Below, piece by piece: positions 1 to 6,197 of a stretch of DNA of 10,334 nt. Made by a program: the position numbers and the translations under genes. The stretch's first letter is position 1. Every line of letters starts with the position of its first letter. This DNA comes from a bacterium (GTDB lineage: Bacteria; CG03). The notes under the pieces are model-generated. The model saw only the letters and a list, made by a program, of their open reading frames with translations, did no database searches and was not told where the DNA came from. The DNA lies in NCBI GenBank assembly GCA_013791675.1, contig VMTI01000033.1, forward strand, positions 1 through 10,334. The letters run 5' to 3'.

Positions 1-977
1 ACGACCGGCTCCGGCGTGTAATAGACGCCGCGCATCTTCTTGACCGCCGGGTCATAAGCCTTGAGGAAAGTCTCATAAAAATGGACTACGGGGTCTTCTT
101 TTTTTGTCTTTACGCCGAAATACTTTAAAATCTCTTTGATGTCGGAGACCGAAAGAAGCTGGGCGAGGTCGTCAACAAGCCAGGCTATCCTGTCGTCCAA
201 GTCAGGGCCGGCGATGTGGTTAAAAAGTTTTCTCAGAAACGGGTTAGTTTTCGGAAGAAGAAACGCTGAGTGCTCGCGCGTAAATTCTTTTTCGTCCGGC
301 ATATTGCAGCGCGCCGCAAACAGGCCGTAGGCGATTGTCTGGCTGTATAAATCGGCAAAGCTTTCCTGCCTTAAGCCCTGAATCAGGATTTCACGAAACG
401 CTTCATACTGTGAGTGGAGAGTCCCTTTTTCCTGCTCTTTTTCAAAAGCCGCATTTATCAAATCCCTTATCATCTGGGTTATCTGAGCCATGCGCACAGC
501 AAGTTTCCTGGGGCTTTTTATTTTTTCCGGAAGGACGCAAAGAAAAGACTGTATAATTTTAATAAACTGCTCTTCATTCCTCGGCAGTATTTTTACCCTG
601 CCGGAAGAATCGCGCTCACCTATGATTACGGTTTCCGCTCTTTCCCCGTTTATGTAGCGCCTAAATTCAAGATAATCGGTCAGTATTAAATTTGATAATG
701 ATGTGCGGTATCTCTTTAACTGCTCTGATTTTTCTATCTCGTCCAGGCTCTTGCCTATGTCTTTCGTTTCAATATATCCAACAGTCAGTTTTTTCTTTGT
801 GATGATAAAATCCGGAGCGCCGCAAGCGACTCTCTTGGGTTCGTTTATGGCAGAAATCCCGGCTTCAAAAGATTCAATCAATGTTTTCAGCGCCGGGCGA
901 TATGTATGCTCGCCCGCTTGGCCTGTCTTGAGGTTTTTCTGTATCTCCGATAAGTAGTTTTTTATGTTATCTGTCAT
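1..977 (-). CDS. Type IIG restriction-modification enzyme, N-terminal part (runs off window)
   Basis: This is the first 325 residues of a single-chain restriction endonuclease/adenine methyltransferase; the rest lies beyond base 1. Residues about 20-110 form a PD-(D/E)xK nuclease: AGEHTYRP (22-29), NEPKR (45-49), GAPDFI (53-58) and GYIETKDIG (67-75), giving the triad D56, E70 and K72, then LTDYLEFRRY (99-108). A helical spacer follows, and the visible part ends in GVYYTPEPV (317-325), the usual entry to the N6-adenine methyltransferase domain of this roughly 1000-residue family. No helicase motifs separate nuclease and methylase, so IIG fits better than type ISP. The ATG at 977 is the only in-frame ATG after a TGA about 27 bases upstream, and its ribosome site is poor. 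Expected role: defence by cleaving unmodified DNA while methylating host sites. The methylase catalytic motif and the specificity domain are not in the window, so intactness cannot be judged. Confidence 0.9.
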   Translation of the reverse strand, partial: MTDNIKNYLSEIQKNLKTGQAGEHTYRPALKTLIESFEAGISAINEPKRVACGAPDFIITKKKLTVGYIETKDIGKSLDEIEKSEQLKRYRTSLSNLILTDYLEFRRYINGERAETVIIGERDSSGRVKILPRNEEQFIKIIQSFLCVLPEKIKSPRKLAVRMAQITQMIRDLINAAFEKEQEKGTLHSQYEAFREILIQGLRQESFADLYSQTIAYGLFAARCNMPDEKEFTREHSAFLLPKTNPFLRKLFNHIAGPDLDDRIAWLVDDLAQLLSVSDIKEILKYFGVKTKKEDPVVHFYETFLKAYDPAVKKMRGVYYTPEPV

Positions 978-1134
978 CTCTGAAACAGCGCCGTATTTGA
1001 TATTTCACATTTGCAAAATTGATTCTGTATTTCATTCTCGTCTTAAAAATACCATCATTCTTTTAATATTTTTTTATTCGTTTGTATAGAGGTTTCAAAG
1101 ATAGGTGTTTAAACGCTTGTATTATAAGCATTTA

Positions 1135-1160
1135 AGATTCCTCTCTTCGTTCGGAATGCC
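1135..1160 (-). repeat. Short dispersed repeat, copy 1 (GCGAAGCGAG type)
   Basis: On the minus strand these 26 bases match the repeat at 9431-9456 (plus strand) at 21 of 26 positions. They share the form CATTyCGArCGAAGnGAGrAATCT, an imperfect hairpin. I know this kind of short repeat from intergenic DNA of many uncultivated bacteria. Here it sits in the 220-base gap (978-1197) in front of the restriction enzyme gene. A TATAAT hexamer on the minus strand at 1126-1121 could be a -10 element for that gene, but no convincing -35 precedes it. I see nothing else in the gap. Confidence 0.6.
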
Positions 1161-1197
1161 AGGTTTAATGCTTTTTGGAGCAGACTCATTATCAAAT

Positions 1198-2061
1198 TTA
1201 TTTATCATTTTCCAACTTGGTAAACTTCAATTCGGCTGTAATGATATTATTATCGTCAATTATATTTTTTTCCATACTTACTTTTTCTTCTATTTCCGAA
1301 ATTACTTTTTTGATTCTTTTTACATTACCCTGCCCAATCCCATGAACCTTAATATAATCAATGCCATATTTCAACCGTGTCAATATTTCCTTTTCAATAT
1401 CTTCTTCCTTCATTTCAAAACTCACAAATACTGAGCGCGGCAAATCATCGATATAGGGATCATATAAACCCAGGAACTTTGTTTTAATCTTGTCTTCCGT
1501 CGTGTATATCTTAGATAATGTCTCGTACATTTCTTTAAAGTCTTTCTCATAATATCCTGCTGTGCATAAATTTGTAATATTCGCGCCTCTCTTGCCATAT
1601 TTGTCCCGTATATCTCTTTTCATTTCTCTTACTTTCTGATTTTTGTGTTCAAGGAATACTTTTTTGATATACATAGCTTGCCTAAGTATTATTAAATCAA
1701 CTGAAGAAATTTTATCTTTATAAAATTCTAATATTTCTTGAACTTCCGGAGCCGAATCCTTCCTTTTTATATCTTCAGCCCAATCGTTGTCTTTTGTTGT
1801 AAGAAAAATAGGCTCACCTTTAGTTAACTCTTTAGCGCGTTCCTTTAAAAGAGTATTTAAAATATTCTGATCGGCCTGACTAAGCTTTTCAGGATTGATA
1901 ATCTTTTTGCCATTTTCTATCGTGGCGGCTTCACTACTTTGACAGTTAATTACAAAACTACAGTTATTAAAAGTATCGCCGTCGCCTTTTTGTATACTAT
2001 CGGCAACTTTTGCATTAAGATTAGCGCTAAAAAGGTCTTTGAAAAAGTCTTCCCAACCCAC
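1198..2061 (-). CDS. Unrecognised 287-residue protein, coupled to the small gene upstream
   Basis: I do not recognise this protein. It is soluble-looking, with no signal peptide or membrane segment, and is rich in Lys, Glu and Ile. The N-terminal third is mixed and contains PIFLTTKDNDW near residue 84. The middle and C-terminal parts are mostly charged helices, including KKVFLEHKNQKVREMKRDIR. Near residue 240 lies KVHGIGQGNVKRIKK, which looks like a helix-hairpin-helix (GhG-type) turn and may touch nucleic acid; this is a weak guess. The start is a GTG whose G is the last base of the upstream gene's TAG stop, so translation is probably coupled. Sampled lines are only about 18-32% GC, against roughly half in rnfC, which suggests a separate origin. 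Its place between a small partner and a restriction enzyme points to a defence or mobile-element role, by association only. Confidence 0.8.
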   Translation of the reverse strand: MGWEDFFKDLFSANLNAKVADSIQKGDGDTFNNCSFVINCQSSEAATIENGKKIINPEKLSQADQNILNTLLKERAKELTKGEPIFLTTKDNDWAEDIKRKDSAPEVQEILEFYKDKISSVDLIILRQAMYIKKVFLEHKNQKVREMKRDIRDKYGKRGANITNLCTAGYYEKDFKEMYETLSKIYTTEDKIKTKFLGLYDPYIDDLPRSVFVSFEMKEEDIEKEILTRLKYGIDYIKVHGIGQGNVKRIKKVISEIEEKVSMEKNIIDDNNIITAELKFTKLENDK

Positions 2062-2306
2062 TATTTGTTGCGAATTGCTACTTTAAAAATTGATGGTAAA
2101 TCTGATTTTATAAATAATTCTGACCCTTTTTGTATTCCGGCAAAATCATCAAACAATAAAGCTTCGCCATCGGGAGTTAAAACTTTCTGTGCGGGATTAT
2201 CTGTTTCAACTATATATCCCTCTGCATCAACCGTTTTCCCGAATTTTTTTAAAATAAATTCTTTTGTTTTTTTATCTTCTGTAAAGGTAATAATTTCTTC
2301 ACTCAT
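2061..2306 (-). CDS. Unrecognised small protein (81 residues; 95 with upstream GTG)
   Basis: This is a small acidic-to-neutral protein of unknown family with no cysteines, no visible helix-turn-helix and no membrane segment. Recognisable stretches are FILKKFGK, GYIVETDNP, LTPDGEALLFDDFAGI and KGSELFIKSDL, which read like a compact mostly-beta domain. I prefer the ATG at 2306 because AAGGAG lies six bases before it. A GTG at 2348 with GGGGAG seven bases upstream is a real alternative that adds 14 residues, and the promoter at 2409-2381 would serve either. The stop overlaps the start of the 287-residue gene by one base, so the two probably act together. AT-rich codon use matches that partner and differs from murB. 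It could be a regulator, inhibitor or immunity partner of the larger protein; no motif decides this. Confidence 0.75.
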   Translation of the reverse strand: MSEEIITFTEDKKTKEFILKKFGKTVDAEGYIVETDNPAQKVLTPDGEALLFDDFAGIQKGSELFIKSDLPSIFKVAIRNK

Positions 2307-2380
2307 CATTATCTCCTTATTTTTCATATTTATTGGAGGCCATTCCACGGTAATGCTCCCCTTTCACATCTACTGTGTAT

Positions 2381-2409
2381 TTTATATCAATTTATAAAAA
2401 TCCTGTAAA
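2381..2409 (-). promoter_or_regulatory. Sigma-70-type promoter of the two-gene cassette
   Basis: On the minus strand TTTACA (2409-2404) and TATAAA (2386-2381) are separated by exactly 17 bases, each one base from the housekeeping consensus. Transcription would begin near 2374, 26 bases before the GTG at 2348 and 68 before the ATG at 2306. It indicates that the cassette is expressed independently of murB upstream. Confidence 0.65.
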
Positions 2410-2412
2410 GCA

Positions 2413-2423
2413 CCAATAATTGG
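2413..2423. promoter_or_regulatory. Small dyad next to the -35 box, possible operator
   Basis: CCAATAATTGG is a perfect 5+5 inverted repeat around one central base, four bases upstream of the -35 hexamer at 2409-2404. It could bind a dimeric regulator of the cassette. An 11-bp dyad in AT-rich DNA can arise by chance, so this is tentative. Confidence 0.25.
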
Positions 2424-2454
2424 AATAGGCAATAAGACATTTTCATCTTTGGTT

Positions 2455-3330
2455 TCATTTTCCGAACACTCCCCAGAACTCAACGAGCGGCTCCAGATAA
2501 ACGCCTTTTTTTTTGTAAACTCTCGCGCGGATTTTGTTCATCAGGGCGTAAGCGTCTTCAGAGCGCCGGTCGCCGCCTAAAATAAAAACATTCGCGTGAA
2601 GCGGAGACACTGAAACACCGCCGGAGCAAAAACGTGAACAGGAGCTTTCAGCAATCAGTTTTCCCGCCGATATTTTTGCCGGATTCTTGAATATGCATCC
2701 GGTGCCGTTCTTATATATAAACCCCTTCTCCATCCTCATCTTTATAATTTCTTTAATGCGCCTGAGTATTTTATCTTTTGAGCTTTTTGCGAGGGAAAAA
2801 CACACTTCCGATATAACCGAAGGGATTTTTACGGGGCCCGTTCTATACGACGCTGAAATCATTTTACCGGAGATTTTATATTCCTTTCCTCCGCGATAAA
2901 ATTTGACCCATTTGAGCGCATCGCTTACGGAACTTCCGAATGCGCCCGCATTTTTAAACACAGCCCCGCCAACAGCGGCGGGAATTCCCGAAAGATTTTC
3001 CAGACCGCTGAGCCCTTCAGCGGCGCTTTTTTTTATCACATCCTTCAGCATGCTTCCGGCTCCCGCGATGACTTCCGATCCCCTGACGCTTATTTTCCTG
3101 AAAGCCCCGTCAAGCTTAAGCGCGGGTTCCGTTATGCCCGCGCCGGAAATAATAACATTAGAACCGTTTCCCAGCGCCCTGAAATTATTAAATTGGACGG
3201 TAAACCCTGAAAGTTCTGAAGCGTTAAAAACTCGAAAAATATGCGCGGCGCCGCCGCAGCCGAGATACATAGATGGGGTCAGGTCTTGACATTTGACATC
3301 TCTGTAAATTTTGTTAATGTCAAATGTCAA
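2455..3330 (-). CDS. murB: UDP-N-acetylenolpyruvoylglucosamine reductase (MurB)
   Basis: MurB is the cytoplasmic FAD enzyme that reduces UDP-GlcNAc-enolpyruvate to UDP-MurNAc with NADPH for peptidoglycan. Family marks are GNGSNVI (54-60), SGIPAAVGGAVFKNAGAFG (114-132), SYRTG (161-165), GCIFKNP (211-217), AGKLIAE (222-228) and HAN (245-247). Two positions are unusual. The serine proton donor of the usual GSxFKNP is Cys212. In the C-terminal LEPEVRxIG motif the catalytic Glu appears as Leu282 (LEPLVEFWG). The start is uncertain. TTG at 3330 lies inside a palindromic repeat and would make residues 1-20 repeat-encoded, overlapping rnfC by 11 bases. ATG at 3270 would begin at MYLGCGGAA, close to where the conserved fold starts, but has no ribosome site. 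A nine-base A run in codons 273-275 is a possible slippage point. The family call is firm; full activity is less so. Confidence 0.9.
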   Translation of the reverse strand: MTFDINKIYRDVKCQDLTPSMYLGCGGAAHIFRVFNASELSGFTVQFNNFRALGNGSNVIISGAGITEPALKLDGAFRKISVRGSEVIAGAGSMLKDVIKKSAAEGLSGLENLSGIPAAVGGAVFKNAGAFGSSVSDALKWVKFYRGGKEYKISGKMISASYRTGPVKIPSVISEVCFSLAKSSKDKILRRIKEIIKMRMEKGFIYKNGTGCIFKNPAKISAGKLIAESSCSRFCSGGVSVSPLHANVFILGGDRRSEDAYALMNKIRARVYKKKGVYLEPLVEFWGVFGK

Positions 3331-3343
3331 GACCTGACCCCAT
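3273..3343. repeat. 27-bp perfect inverted repeat shared by the ends of rnfC and murB
   Basis: Arms 3273-3299 and 3317-3343 are exact reverse complements (27 bp) around a 17-base loop; the left arm begins ATGGGGTCAGGTCTTGACAT. I know such GGGGTCAGGTCTTGACA palindromes as dispersed repeats in uncultivated bacteria, often linked to REP-type (Y1) transposases, though no transposase is present here. On the minus strand the element encodes the last seven residues of RnfC (MGSGLDI) and its TGA, and in another frame nearly all of residues 1-20 of the longer MurB. There is no T run after the stem, so it does not look like a normal intrinsic terminator, but the RNA hairpin could affect murB translation or mRNA stability. 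Confidence 0.9.
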
Positions 3344-4618
3344 TTGTCTCAATTTTTGTTTGGAAAGTTTAAGATATTGAATCAGCGGAATACCCGACGG
3401 ACAGACATAAGCGCAGGCGCCGCACTCCATACAGTTCGGCGCTTTTGCGTAAGCTTTACCCGATTTATAGAGGGAGAAACTCTCCCTCGGCGTAAGGTTC
3501 ATAGGGCACACCGAAGCGCAGCTGAGGCACCGCATACATTCATATTCTTTTTTCTCACTGTTTTTTAAAAGTAGAATGCCGCTGGCGGATTTGGAAACAG
3601 GCACATCCATGTCGCACACGGACTGTCCCATCATAGGCCCGCCGAAAATTATTTTATCCACATCATCCGCGAGCCCGCCCCTGAAATTTATCACATCCTC
3701 AAGGCGCGTCCCCGCGGGAATTATAACATTGCCGGGCTTTCTGAAATATCCGCCGAGCGTGACAACTCTCTCATAAAGAGGCTTGCCTTTGTAAACCGCC
3801 TCATAAACCGCGAAAGCCGTCCCTATATTCATAACAGCCACTCCCACATCCGCGGGAAGGCCGCAGACCGGCACCTTTTTGCCGGTGAGAGCGAAAATGA
3901 GCTGTTTTTCGCCGCCCTGAGGATATTTTGTTTTAAGCGGCACAACATTTATTCTATCGCCGCTGCGGCTTAAAAGCTCTTTAGCGGCCACTGCTTTATT
4001 ATCCTCGATCCCTATTATTATTTTCTTAGCGGACAGCGCGCGGGCCGCCGTTTTTACACCCTCTATTATATCTAACGCCTTCTCCTTTATGAGACTCTCG
4101 TCGGCGGTTAGATATGGTTCGCACTCGCAGGCGTTAATTATAAGCGTCGTCACTTTTTTTCCGTGCGGCGGAACAAGTTTCACATCCGTCGGGAAAGCCG
4201 CTCCGCCCAGGCCCACAATCCCCGCGTTTCTGACGATTTCAACTATTTCCGACGGCGCCATCTGCGACGGATCTTTAAAACTCCGCGCCGGCGCGATGGC
4301 ATCCATAAAATCATTTTCTATAACAACCGCGTCAAGTTTTTGCCCCGAACAATGCGGCCACTTTTTTATGTCCTCAACAATCCCGGAAACAGAAGAATGA
4401 ATATACGCGGAAATTTTACCGTCAGGTTCGGCAATCACCGAGCCCTTAAGCACCCTGTCGCCTTTTTGAACGACGGGTTTTGACGGCGCTCCGCAACTCC
4501 CGGAAAGATGAAGATAAACTCTCTCCGGCGCCGGCAGTCTCTCAATGGGAAAAACAGATGTGTCTTTATGCTGGGGGGGATGAACGCCTCCGCGAAAAGT
4601 TTTTTTAGCTGATTCCAT
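3320..4618 (-). CDS. rnfC: Electron transport complex subunit RnfC
   Basis: RnfC is the membrane-associated FMN and iron-sulfur subunit through which Rnf passes electrons between NAD(H) and ferredoxin while moving Na+ or H+. Evidence in the 432 residues: FRGGVHPPQHKD (8-19), the flavin/NADH-site motif GIVGLGGAAFPT (133-144), NACECEPYLTADE (162-174), KYPQGGEKQL (231-240), NIGTAFAV (264-271) and GGPMMGQ (326-332). Two complete 4Fe-4S sets follow, C361/364/367/371 and C396/399/402/406, each ending CP. This is the compact length, without the long C-terminal repeats of E. coli RsxC. ATG 4618 follows the HD-GYP stop by two bases. The final seven residues and stop come from the palindromic repeat. 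No rnfD, G, E, A or B lies in the window and murB occupies the usual downstream place, so the partners must be elsewhere or absent. Confidence 0.95.
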   Translation of the reverse strand: MESAKKTFRGGVHPPQHKDTSVFPIERLPAPERVYLHLSGSCGAPSKPVVQKGDRVLKGSVIAEPDGKISAYIHSSVSGIVEDIKKWPHCSGQKLDAVVIENDFMDAIAPARSFKDPSQMAPSEIVEIVRNAGIVGLGGAAFPTDVKLVPPHGKKVTTLIINACECEPYLTADESLIKEKALDIIEGVKTAARALSAKKIIIGIEDNKAVAAKELLSRSGDRINVVPLKTKYPQGGEKQLIFALTGKKVPVCGLPADVGVAVMNIGTAFAVYEAVYKGKPLYERVVTLGGYFRKPGNVIIPAGTRLEDVINFRGGLADDVDKIIFGGPMMGQSVCDMDVPVSKSASGILLLKNSEKKEYECMRCLSCASVCPMNLTPRESFSLYKSGKAYAKAPNCMECGACAYVCPSGIPLIQYLKLSKQKLRQMGSGLDI

Positions 4619-4620
4619 TC

Positions 4621-6192
4621 TTAAACGGATTCTTCTATTTTCTTAAATATAGGAATAGCCGCCTTTACGCATTCCGGGTCAAACTGCTTGCTTGAATTCA
4701 CTATGAGTTCTTCTATCGCCGCGGCAACTGTGAATTTTCGCCCGTAGTTCCTGTCGGATATCATCGCGTCAAAAGCGTCGCAGATGGTAATAATTCGGGC
4801 GCCGAGGGGGATATCATTACCTTTCAGGCCTTCGGGATAACCCGTGCCGTCCCATTTTTCGTGATGCGATTTAATATACGGTATCAATTCGCTGAAAGCT
4901 TTGACCCGCGCCAGAATTTTAGACCCCGCTTCGGGATGTGTTTTCATTATCGCCCATTCTTCATCCGTAAGCGGCTCCGGCTTCTGAAGGATTTCCGACG
5001 GCACAGCTATTTTTCCTATGTCATGCAGCAGAGCCGCCAGAGATATATTCCGCGCTTCTTTTTCGTCCAGCCCCATCGCCAAAGCCAGCGCGAGGGCGCT
5101 TGAAAGCATATTCCTCGAATGTTTAAGGTCGGGAGAATATCCGGCCTCAATGGTGTCCAGAAGAAGCGCCGCCGTTTCTATAAATGTTTCCGAAAATTCC
5201 CCGCTGAGCGAGGGCATTTTCATCATCTGTGTAATCTGAGAAGCCAGTATGCTGAAATTAAGCATATCCCTGGCGGAAAAATCCTGACCGTTTATTTTAT
5301 TCACCGCTTCCATAACGCCCAGGGGCTCTGTCTCATCCCCAAGCGGAACAACCATCAAATTTCTCGTGGAAGAGCCCGCAATCTCATCCACGCGGGAAGA
5401 AAAATGTTCAGACTCCGCCGCTTCATTAATAATGGCTTCTCTGCCGTTTTTAATAGCCCAGCCGGCTATGCCTTCGCCGGCGGGAAATTCCACACCTAAA
5501 AGTTTCTGCGAACAATCGCCCGAAACGGCCTCAAACCTGAGAGTGTCTTTTTGGCCGTTAAGCAGCAAAACGGAAGCGCCTTCGCATTCTGCAATATCCG
5601 CGGCGGCCCGGACACAGCTGTCTAGAAACTTTTTAAAATTGGGAGCTTTGGAAAATTCTTTGACAACGTCAAAAAGTTTCTGCATCTTGACTATGCTTCT
5701 GTTCATGTCCGTTATAAGGACGGTTTTCTCCATTATTTTCTGAAGCAATCCCGACACTTCGTTAAAAAGCCTCACCTCGTGCGGAGGAAACTTCTCATTT
5801 CTATCTGAATTAAAGGCCACAACCATGCCCCGTGTATCCTTCCCCGAGCCTATGGGGGAACACATAAAACCTTCATTCTCAACATGGCCGGAGCCATCTT
5901 CAATACCCCTGAAGATTTTTAAAGCGTACTCCCTTTTTTCCATATCCCCGTCAAGCAGCTCATCTTCATTTTTAAGCGGATAAAAACAAAACTGGCCGGA
6001 AGCACTGTCTATGACGGCTATCATGATTTCGGTATGCACTGCGTCGCCCAGAATCCGCGCGGCGCGCGAGATAAACTCATCCTTACCGACGGTAAGATCC
6101 ATAAGCTTTATCAAATCGCCTATAACTCTGCATCGCAAATCCAGCTGCGCAACCGTTTCCCTGAGCAGAAGTATCTGCTTATCTTCTTCCAT
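4621..6192 (-). CDS. GAF-GAF-HD-GYP protein, probable c-di-GMP phosphodiesterase
   Basis: A soluble signalling protein of 523 residues (numbers below count from the TTG at 6201, three codons longer). It starts with a short coiled segment, a first GAF-like domain about 35-155, a helical linker, and a clearer second GAF domain about 175-335 (GEGIAGWAI, VVPLGD, GVMEAVNK). An HD-GYP domain fills about 350-520. Catalytic parts are intact: KHSRN, LLHDIGK with H393-D394, THPEAG, and HHEKWDGTGYPEGLKG with GYP at 454-456. Such domains hydrolyse cyclic di-GMP, here presumably under control of a ligand or redox signal bound by GAF. There is no receiver domain or membrane segment. I chose ATG 6192, ten bases after GGGAGG; the TTG at 6201 is only one base from GGAGG and overlaps the glycosyltransferase stop. 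rnfC begins two bases after its stop. Confidence 0.93.
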   Translation of the reverse strand: MEEDKQILLLRETVAQLDLRCRVIGDLIKLMDLTVGKDEFISRAARILGDAVHTEIMIAVIDSASGQFCFYPLKNEDELLDGDMEKREYALKIFRGIEDGSGHVENEGFMCSPIGSGKDTRGMVVAFNSDRNEKFPPHEVRLFNEVSGLLQKIMEKTVLITDMNRSIVKMQKLFDVVKEFSKAPNFKKFLDSCVRAAADIAECEGASVLLLNGQKDTLRFEAVSGDCSQKLLGVEFPAGEGIAGWAIKNGREAIINEAAESEHFSSRVDEIAGSSTRNLMVVPLGDETEPLGVMEAVNKINGQDFSARDMLNFSILASQITQMMKMPSLSGEFSETFIETAALLLDTIEAGYSPDLKHSRNMLSSALALALAMGLDEKEARNISLAALLHDIGKIAVPSEILQKPEPLTDEEWAIMKTHPEAGSKILARVKAFSELIPYIKSHHEKWDGTGYPEGLKGNDIPLGARIITICDAFDAMISDRNYGRKFTVAAAIEELIVNSSKQFDPECVKAAIPIFKKIEESV

Positions 6193-6197
6193 AACGG

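Noticed and set aside
1105..1434. A plus-strand frame of 109 codons rich in Phe and Tyr
   Set aside because: It is the antisense of the AT-rich 287-residue gene and continues into the non-coding gap; its composition is that of a reverse-strand shadow.
1740..1830. PIN-type nuclease reading of the 287-residue protein, from PIFLTTKDNDW
   Set aside because: The other conserved PIN acidic positions are not visible in a consistent arrangement, so the resemblance is too short to use.
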